From Desulfobacterales bacterium (GTDB lineage: Bacteria; Desulfobacterota; DSM-4660; Desulfatiglandales; Desulfatiglandaceae): a stretch of 11,181 nt of DNA. Below the pieces are notes generated by a model, which had not been told where the DNA came from, did no database searches, and saw nothing but the letters and a program-made list of their open reading frames with translations. The translations under genes and the position numbers were made by a program. The stretch is taken from NCBI GenBank assembly GCA_021107495.1, contig JAIOSR010000319.1, positions 1 to 11,181 of the forward strand, in the 5' to 3' direction. This document shows positions 6,905 through 11,181 of this stretch, piece after piece; positions within the stretch are counted from its first letter, which is position 1; each line of letters begins with the position of its first letter.

Positions 6905-7801
6905 CTAATTATTAATATTCGAAAGGGAACTGGTGTGTACGCCATGCCGGGCCAGGAAATTTCTTGTGCCGTCCCCTTCCCCCTCAAGTTTTTCCCCGTC
7001 CCTTATAAACCTCAGTTGCCGGTCTTCTTCAAAATAGCCCACTTTATCTTTCGGAAATTTGTCCGTTAAGAGGTTTTTCAAAGGCTTTGATATTTCCTTT
7101 ACTTTTGCCCATCCACGAAGGGTATCTACAAACCCGATGGGATTCTTTTCCTTCAGTTCTGTCACGGTCAAAGGCCCTTCCCTGTCCTCGGGCCATACAA
7201 CCTTTAAGGCGGAAGGAAAGCGCTCCTGTATTTTCCTCGCGAGCCGTACTCCTTCCTCGTTATGATGGCAAGCGATAATTACTTCTCGGATTTCCACCAG
7301 GATCACGCCGTTCATCACCATGTAGCCTGACTCTAATGGTATTCCTATGGCCTGTTCACCGGCCTTTAACATGGTCCTGGTGTCCTGCTCTCCCTCACAT
7401 ATCCATAGGGTCTGCCTCAATTCCCTGGCCCATTCAATAGCCAATGGATTGTAAGGATGTTTGTTCGCGGCCTCAATTGGTTTTTCCACAAAGACGTGCC
7501 TGCCTTTGCCCTTCCTTTTCTTTGGTATCGACTTTAAAACTCCCCCGGTATAACCGCATATGTCGTAATTCGGGTCATAGTCCGGGGCCTGTTCCACGGG
7601 CAAACCCATCTTTCTACAAAAGGTGAACGCATTCCCGCCCTTCCTGCACGAAAAGCAATTCCAGAGGCCATTTTCCGGATTCACGGAAAATCCCTTGCGT
7701 TTGTTCCCATTGTCTTCGTGAAAGGGACACCATCCCTCATAATGATCCCCGGCCTTTTCCAGGCCCTTCACGTGTTTTTTGTAAAATTCCATGTAATCCA
7801 T
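6905..7801 (-). CDS. CHC2 zinc-finger / TOPRIM-like (DnaG-primase-related) protein with degenerate TOPRIM site
   Basis: 298 residues. The N-terminus is a CHC2 zinc ribbon like that of DnaG and phage primases: Cys25-x2-His28 in WCPFHEDN, then LWNCFSCRKGGNAFTF with Cys49-x2-Cys52. A TOPRIM-like segment follows: LWICEGEQD (132-140) supplies the first motif with Glu136 and Asp140. The second motif, normally DxD-x-A-G, reads IIACHHNEEG (175-184) and lacks both aspartates. No DnaG polymerase core or helicase-binding domain is present, so this is not the housekeeping primase. It could be a primase relic from a mobile element or a DNA-binding protein. ATG 7801 has AGGAT about 6 nt upstream, and the gene starts 12 nt after the PilZ-like gene, so they form one unit. 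Role unknown. Confidence 0.72.
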   Translation of the reverse strand: MDYMEFYKKHVKGLEKAGDHYEGWCPFHEDNGNKRKGFSVNPENGLWNCFSCRKGGNAFTFCRKMGLPVEQAPDYDPNYDICGYTGGVLKSIPKKRKGKGRHVFVEKPIEAANKHPYNPLAIEWARELRQTLWICEGEQDTRTMLKAGEQAIGIPLESGYMVMNGVILVEIREVIIACHHNEEGVRLARKIQERFPSALKVVWPEDREGPLTVTELKEKNPIGFVDTLRGWAKVKEISKPLKNLLTDKFPKDKVGYFEEDRQLRFIRDGEKLEGEGDGTRNFLARHGVHTSSLSNINN

Positions 7802-7813
7802 ATGTTATCCTAT

Positions 7814-8173
7814 TCAGGGGACTAATGACAAACCACACATAATTTTAAGCCCCACTAAGTAATGACCCTTAAACCTGCCTTCCCTATTCTTTGTGATATT
7901 TGTAATTGCCGTGTCAAAATTATCAGACGGGCACCCAGCATCGATGGGACGGTATTTCATCAACAAAATATTCCCCACCTTTAACCGCTTCAGAATATTT
8001 GAATCCTCCCTGACCAGAATGCACAGGGGTCTTGACCCTATGCGCCGGATCTTGAATTGATACTGGAAATCAAATCCCTTTACTGGGAATTCCACGCTGT
8101 AGTAGCGCTCCGCTTCCCTGCCGGATTCAGTTAAATCGTTTATGAATCTATTGGCCACGGCACATTCCTGCAT
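7814..8173 (-). CDS. Small PilZ-like protein
   Basis: 119 residues from the ATG at 8173, chosen because GGAGG lies 8 nt upstream; a GTG at 8182 would overlap that ribosome binding site. The sequence has RxxxR (Arg19-EAE-Arg23) before AERYYSVEFPVKG, a beta-rich middle with LCILVREDSNILKRLKVGNI (50-69), and NITKNREGRFKGHYLVGL (92-109). The layout recalls short PilZ-like proteins of Desulfobacterota in which an ITK-x-GRFKGHYLVGL end is common; this is recalled rather than searched. The second c-di-GMP motif (D/NxSxxG) is not recognisable, so nucleotide binding is doubtful. No signal peptide or membrane segment. It is the first gene of a two-gene minus-strand unit with the CHC2 protein. I am only moderately sure of the family. 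Confidence 0.5.
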   Translation of the reverse strand: MQECAVANRFINDLTESGREAERYYSVEFPVKGFDFQYQFKIRRIGSRPLCILVREDSNILKRLKVGNILLMKYRPIDAGCPSDNFDTAITNITKNREGRFKGHYLVGLKIMCGLSLVP

Positions 8174-8545
8174 GTGTCTCACCTCCCGATCTATTGTTGA
8201 CGTTCCTCACCCCGAGGTTTCCCTGTTACATAAAATATAAGGCAAGTTTGATGCCAAAAAGAACAGGTTCAAGAAAGATCACTGAATTTCGGAAAAATCC
8301 GATGATATTTATAAAATAAAACAATTAGTTACGGATTATATGCCTGGGCTGAACGAAAAGGACCAAAGATTGTGGAAAGGAAAGCGCAGCATGAATTTTT
8401 CACGCCACCGTATGAATTTTCATACATTCTCTTTATGGAAGGTCACATAAAACATACATTCCGGAAAGACGTGGCTCAGTCCGGCCAATCAGGGCAATGC
8501 CTTAAAGGTCCATCGCGGGAACTGTCTTAAAAAATATGGTGGGGG
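8174..8545. other. Interval without a convincing gene
   Basis: 372 bp between the PilZ-like gene and the end of the STAS gene. The first 20 bp hold the PilZ-like ribosome binding site. It contains a weak minus-strand promoter-like pair, TTGGCA (8252-8257) and TTTATG (8229-8234) 17 nt apart, a small hairpin TCGGA-AAAA-TCCGA around 8290, and a 16-bp palindrome at 8410-8425. A plus-strand frame of about 70 codons ends at the stop near 8529, but it lacks a good start and ribosome binding site. No RNA gene signature was recognised. Confidence 0.5.
8410..8425. repeat. 16-bp perfect palindrome GTATGAA-TT-TTCATAC
   Basis: Seven-base arms with a 2-bp centre, the size of a dimeric repressor operator. 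It stands about 120 bp beyond the STAS gene stop and 240 bp upstream of the PilZ-like gene, so no clear target promoter is adjacent. A partly similar ATGAATTTTT lies 20 bp to the left. Confidence 0.4.
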
Positions 8546-8926
8546 TTAAACCTCTTGCTTTTCAATCTCTTTTTCCTGCATGGCATACAGGTATTCGTCT
8601 GCCTCTTCTATATTTTTGAAAACACGCAAGCTGGGCAAGGCGTTTATTATTTCAAATACCTTTTTTATTTGCGGTCTCAGGTTTGTCATCATAAACACCC
8701 CGTTGTATTTCGACATGGCCTTTTGGGCCATAAATACAAATCTCACCCCGGCACTGCTTATATAATCAAGTTTACTCAAATCAAACATTAAAACCTTTGT
8801 GGTAGCCGCAAAAAGCGGTGTTACCTCCTCTTCAAACATAAAGGAAGTAGTTGAATCAAGATGCCCTTCCGGTATGACCACATAAACGCCTTCCTGCTTG
8901 TTTTCGACAGTAATGTTTAACGGCAT
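8546..8926 (-). CDS. STAS-domain anti-sigma factor antagonist
   Basis: 126 residues, the normal length for a stand-alone STAS protein of the SpoIIAA/RsbV type. These small cytoplasmic proteins bind an anti-sigma factor kinase and release a sigma factor or another partner, switched by phosphorylation of one serine. The key loop FDLSKLDYISSAGVRF covers residues 48-63; Ser57/Ser58 sits where SpoIIAA carries its phosphorylated Ser58. The opening strand ITVENKQEGVYVVIPEGHLD is typical, and the tail MQEKEIEKQEV is charged. The ATG at 8926 has a near-perfect AGGAGG. It lies 64 nt after the pgeF stop and could be co-transcribed or independent. No partner kinase or phosphatase is in the window, so its pathway is unknown. 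Confidence 0.9.
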   Translation of the reverse strand: MPLNITVENKQEGVYVVIPEGHLDSTTSFMFEEEVTPLFAATTKVLMFDLSKLDYISSAGVRFVFMAQKAMSKYNGVFMMTNLRPQIKKVFEIINALPSLRVFKNIEEADEYLYAMQEKEIEKQEV

Positions 8927-8990
8927 GGCTTCCTCCTTTCTTATTAGATCAGTGATATCTTAATTCCTTGAAACAAGTAATGAATGCAAC

Positions 8991-9866
8991 CTAACAAAGC
9001 ATGGCGACGGTCGCGAAACGCCCGGTCTTTCCTTCAGCTCGATAGGAATAGAACAGGTCGGTCCTGCACCGGGTGCAGATTCCGGAGACCTCAATATTTT
9101 CTTCTTTCAGCCCCGCTTCCACAAGCTGTCCGCAGCTCACGGCCCACAGGTCAAAATAGTTTTCCCGGACCATAAAGGGCCTGAAGTTTTCCGGGAATAT
9201 TTCCTCATGTGTGACAAACTCGGCGCAGCATGGGCCGAGTGAGGGGCCGATTGCCGCTACCAGGTCGGACGGTCTGCATTCAAAGTCATGCTTCATCCTC
9301 GCAATCACCCGTCCTAAGATATTTTGGACATTCCCCCTCCAACCACAATGCACATTGGCCACCACCGATCTTTTCGGGTCAAAGATAATGACCCCCTGGC
9401 AGTCGGCCTGTTTTATCATGAGAGCCACACAGGATATGTCGGTGATCATGGCGTCGGCAGGAGGAATCTCGCCTTGTGTGTCCAAATGGTCCCTCCTTAT
9501 GACAAAAACCGAGTCCCCGTGAACCTGATCCACAAAAATCAGGTGTTCGGCTTCGACAGCCTTTTTGATGCTGCTCAGATTTTCATTCACATTCTCAGCC
9601 GAATCACCCACCGTGTAACTGGTATTAAGGCCGTTATAAGGAGGATCGCTTAAACCACCCATACGGGTAAAGACCCCGTGGATAAGCTGCTGGTTCAGGG
9701 AAAGACCGGGAAACCGGAAACAGGTAACATCTTTCCTGACCCACAGAAGATCAGATTCTCCGGGTATGATTATTTTCGGGAAAGAAGTGGAACCGGTAGG
9801 AAAATCGTTTGTGGTGGGAGAAACTTTTATTGGGAGTCCTTGGTCGTGCATCCCTATTCGAACCAT
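8991..9866 (-). CDS. pgeF: PgeF/YfiH-family purine nucleoside phosphorylase-laccase domain protein
   Basis: The open frame is 291 residues. The family (DUF152, 'multicopper polyphenol oxidase', PgeF) includes enzymes that act on purine nucleosides and that remove misincorporated L-Ser from peptidoglycan precursors. Metal-site motifs are intact: DQVHGDSV with His116, KQADCQG with Cys156 and NVHCGWRGN with His173; HGVFTRMGG (63-71) is the usual N-terminal motif. The real start is unclear. ATGs at 9866 and 9851 both lie within the 3' arm of the SRP RNA, and the first ~40 residues look unlike the family. Family proteins would begin near residue 40-45, where no in-frame ATG, GTG or TTG exists; a CTG at 9746 with GGAG 11 nt upstream is one option. 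The given start is therefore provisional. Confidence 0.85.
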   Translation of the reverse strand: MVRIGMHDQGLPIKVSPTTNDFPTGSTSFPKIIIPGESDLLWVRKDVTCFRFPGLSLNQQLIHGVFTRMGGLSDPPYNGLNTSYTVGDSAENVNENLSSIKKAVEAEHLIFVDQVHGDSVFVIRRDHLDTQGEIPPADAMITDISCVALMIKQADCQGVIIFDPKRSVVANVHCGWRGNVQNILGRVIARMKHDFECRPSDLVAAIGPSLGPCCAEFVTHEEIFPENFRPFMVRENYFDLWAVSCGQLVEAGLKEENIEVSGICTRCRTDLFYSYRAEGKTGRFATVAMLC

Positions 9867-10113
9867 GACCGGGAAGACCTTGCTGCCCGGAGAAAAAAGA
9901 TAGATCCCATCACGACACAGGCTTTCTTAGCTACCGCTGCTTCCTCCCGGACCTGACGGGGTTCGTAAGCGCCTGTCACGCGTGGTCCATCCCCACTCCA
10001 TAAGCAACAACGAATCAACTCGGACCAGGGATCTCCTGAAGGACTTTCAACCCCGCATGAGCGGATTTCGGGTTACAGGGCACCGCTAACTCCCCGTCTA
10101 GCACGACCAAGGC
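9836..10113 (-). ncRNA. ffs: Signal recognition particle RNA, large bacterial type with Alu domain
   Basis: On the minus strand GTCAGGTCCGGGAGGAAGCA (9957-9938) is the conserved SRP S-domain hairpin that binds Ffh. Upstream, GTGCTAGACGGGGAGTTAGC (10104-10085) followed by GGTGCCCTGTAACCC is the 5' Alu-domain block seen in the ~270-nt Bacillus-type scRNA. The two ends close by a perfect 12-bp helix: CCTTGGTCGTGC (10112-10101) with GCACGACCAAGG (9849-9838), 250 nt apart, just as the large form does. Total length is about 275-280 nt; exact ends are uncertain by a few bases. It serves co-translational membrane targeting with Ffh and FtsY. The 5' end is about 14 nt after the HU stop codon, so it may be transcribed with HU and processed. 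A T-run at 9892-9898 lies inside the RNA, not at its end. Confidence 0.9.
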
Positions 10114-10126
10114 CCACAAGAATTGA

Positions 10127-10405
10127 CTACGCGACGTCCACCCTCTCTTTGAGTCCCTTTCCAACTTTGAAAAAAGGAAGCTTCTTGGGTGACACTTCGA
10201 TAACTTCACCGGTCTTGGGATTTCGACCCTTGTAACCGTCATACTTTTTCACTTTAAAGCTGCCAAGACCTCGAATTTCGACCCTTTCGCCCTTCACAAG
10301 GGAATTTTCCATTTCCCCGAAGACCGTGTTAACTACTTCTTCGGCCTTTTTCAGACCTAAATTCTCTTCCTTGGCTAACGCCTCAATCAATTGAGATTTG
10401 TTCAT
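10127..10405 (-). CDS. HU-family DNA-binding protein
   Basis: 92 residues, the classic HU/IHF length. It begins MNKSQLIEALAKEENLGLKK, and carries the dimer-core GLGSFKVKK (46-54) and the HU signature GRNPKTGEVIEV (60-71) with the intercalating proline in the flexible arm. Such proteins are nucleoid-bending dimers. RNP/KTG and lack of an IHF-subunit-specific tail favour HU over IHF, though this cannot be settled by eye. GAGGAAAG lies directly before the ATG at 10405. It ends about 14 nt before the SRP RNA, an unusually close arrangement, and stands divergent to hisC. A sigma-70-like promoter is visible about 55-85 nt upstream. Confidence 0.93.
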   Translation of the reverse strand: MNKSQLIEALAKEENLGLKKAEEVVNTVFGEMENSLVKGERVEIRGLGSFKVKKYDGYKGRNPKTGEVIEVSPKKLPFFKVGKGLKERVDVA

Positions 10406-10461
10406 GGCTTTCCTCTTTCAAATAAAGGAATAATTAAAACTGGTTACCTGGGTGACGGTTA

Positions 10462-10490
10462 TAATTAGTTGATAAAAAAGCACAAGTCAA
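10462..10490 (-). promoter_or_regulatory. Candidate promoter for HU (and possibly SRP RNA)
   Basis: Minus strand TTGACT (10485-10490), 17-nt spacer, then TAATTA (10462-10467) running into TATAAC. The -35 is strong (five of six); the -10 is weak. It gives a leader of about 50 nt. Confidence 0.45.
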
Positions 10491-10552
10491 GGCCAAATTT
10501 CTGAAAACTTATCATACATTGCAAAAACATTGGAATCTGCCCGGGTCAAGTG

Positions 10553-10581
10553 TTTACTTTTCCCCTCCCTTAGGCTATAAA
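10553..10581 (+). promoter_or_regulatory. Candidate promoter for hisC
   Basis: TTTACT (10553-10558), exactly 17 nt, TATAAA (10576-10581, five of six). Transcription would begin near 10588, leaving a long leader of about 130 nt before the hisC ATG. Confidence 0.5.
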
Positions 10582-10718
10582 GCCAGTGTTTTTAAAGGAC
10601 TCAGGAAGGCATGGATATTCCAGTCCCGCATTCGTTTTTGGTGAATTTATTGTAGCTAAGCAGGTTATCCGGTTTAAGGTTGATCGAAAGCTTAAGGTAG
10701 GGATAAGGAGCACTTTTT

Positions 10719-11181
10719 ATGAAAAAACTGACTCACAAAGGGATAGAGGACCTGGTTCCTTATCCACCGGGAAAACCCATAGAGGAACTTGAAAGGGAAC
10801 TGGGTATAACCGGCTCCATAAAACTGGCCTCCAATGAAAACCCGCTCGGTCCCTCCCCCATAGCGGTTAATGCGATCATGGATAAGGCCTCGACCCTTAA
10901 CCGTTATCCGGATGGGAGCGGATATTATCTCAAGAATATGTTGAGCAAAAAATTCGGCGTTCCTTTTGAGCAGATCGTCCTGGGAAACGGCTCAAACGAG
11001 ATAATCGAATTGCTCATCAGGACCTTTGTATCCCCGACCCAACACGTCGTCCAGGCATTCACCACTTTCCTGGTATATGAAAAAATCGTAAAAGGCGCGG
11101 GTGGCAGTATCATTTCCATAGCCCTTTCGGACTTCAAGATCGACCTGAACAGGGTGGCTGAGGCTCTCACAACCGAGTCCC
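10719..11181 (+). CDS. hisC: Histidinol-phosphate aminotransferase, N-terminal part (truncated by window edge)
   Basis: The frame is open from ATG 10719, preceded by AAGGAG at 8 nt, to the right edge, giving 154 residues. It starts MKKLTHKGIEDLVPYPPGKP, and shows KLASNENPLGPSP (family substrate-loop motif), LNRYPDGSGYYLK, VLGNGSNEIIELL (phosphate-binding segment of the PLP site) and the FVSPTQHVVQAFTTFLVY region. These are diagnostic of HisC, a fold-type I PLP enzyme that transaminates imidazole-acetol phosphate with glutamate in histidine synthesis; some members also serve aromatic amino acid synthesis. The catalytic lysine lies beyond the window. It is divergent from HU and is probably first in its operon. 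Confidence 0.93.
   Translation, partial: MKKLTHKGIEDLVPYPPGKPIEELERELGITGSIKLASNENPLGPSPIAVNAIMDKASTLNRYPDGSGYYLKNMLSKKFGVPFEQIVLGNGSNEIIELLIRTFVSPTQHVVQAFTTFLVYEKIVKGAGGSIISIALSDFKIDLNRVAEALTTES

Larger units (their letters stand above)
10406..10718. other. Divergent intergenic region between HU and hisC
   Basis: 313 bp holding a promoter candidate for each side (10462-10490 minus, 10553-10581 plus). The hisC leader of about 130 nt contains a 14-codon frame starting at 10611 after AGGAAGG; it has only one His codon, so a histidine attenuator is not supported. No terminator or riboswitch fold was recognised. Confidence 0.5.

Noticed and set aside
8330..8529. Plus-strand open frame of about 70 codons ending near 8529, and an overlapping 36-codon frame starting near 8340
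   Set aside because: Neither has a good ribosome binding site or recognisable domain; a transposase-remnant idea for the shorter frame rested on a few residues only.
9892..9900. T-run on the minus strand as the terminator of a small SRP RNA
   Set aside because: The Alu block upstream and the 12-bp closing helix at 9838-9849 show that the RNA continues past this run.
10015..10242. 75-codon minus-strand frame across the SRP RNA and HU 3' end
   Set aside because: It is out of frame with HU and covers the Alu domain of the SRP RNA, which explains the sequence better.
10611..10655. Possible 14-residue leader peptide before hisC
   Set aside because: It has an AGGAAGG just upstream, but spacing is too short, there is only one His codon and no attenuator hairpins were seen.
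1..11181. CRISPR array, tRNA genes, toxin-antitoxin or defence system
   Set aside because: No regularly spaced repeats, tRNA-like cloverleaf or defence-family motifs were found on reading both strands.

Overview
The window looks like chromosome from an anaerobic Gram-negative bacterium, most likely a Desulfobacterota (former Deltaproteobacteria) member. This is inferred from gene content: an oxygen-sensitive 2-hydroxyacyl-CoA dehydratase / benzoyl-CoA reductase-type system, a CHC2 primase-like protein, a PilZ-like protein and a moderate GC content. No rRNA gene or other taxonomic marker is present to prove it.

Left part (1-3137, all minus strand): an operon-like run starts at a MarR-type regulator (3137) and continues 10 nt later into a metallo-beta-lactamase-fold hydrolase. 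A 448-residue protein follows that joins a PaaI-type hotdog thioesterase to a SAM-dependent methyltransferase. A PadR-type regulator, cut by the window edge, comes last and has its own possible promoter.

Centre (3138-6817): a 204-bp divergent promoter region separates the MarR operon from a plus-strand operon. That operon encodes two HgdB/BcrC-like and BcrB-like iron-sulfur subunits and their ATP-dependent activator (HgdC type, Cys127/Cys166). Together they form a complete two-component radical dehydratase or reductase of unknown substrate. The two divergent promoters carry mirrored copies of the same 9-mer, which suggests shared regulation. A ~208-bp nested inverted-repeat element (MITE-like) sits between the second subunit gene and the activator gene.

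Right part (6818-11181): a short inverted repeat separates the activator from a convergent pair, a CHC2 zinc-finger/degenerate-TOPRIM protein and a PilZ-like protein. A 372-bp interval without a convincing gene follows. Next come minus-strand genes for a STAS anti-sigma-factor antagonist, a PgeF/YfiH multicopper-oxidase-like protein, a large-type signal recognition particle RNA with an Alu domain, and an HU-type DNA-binding protein. The SRP RNA is packed tightly: its 5' end lies about 14 nt after the HU stop codon, and its 3' arm overlaps the only ATG starts available to PgeF. A divergent plus-strand hisC (histidinol-phosphate aminotransferase), cut by the right edge, closes the window.

The most notable items are the dehydratase operon with its embedded hairpin element, the thioesterase-methyltransferase fusion with a strong internal ribosome binding site, the mirrored divergent promoters, and the overlap between the large SRP RNA and the pgeF start. 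I did not see a defence system, CRISPR array, tRNA or intact insertion sequence.
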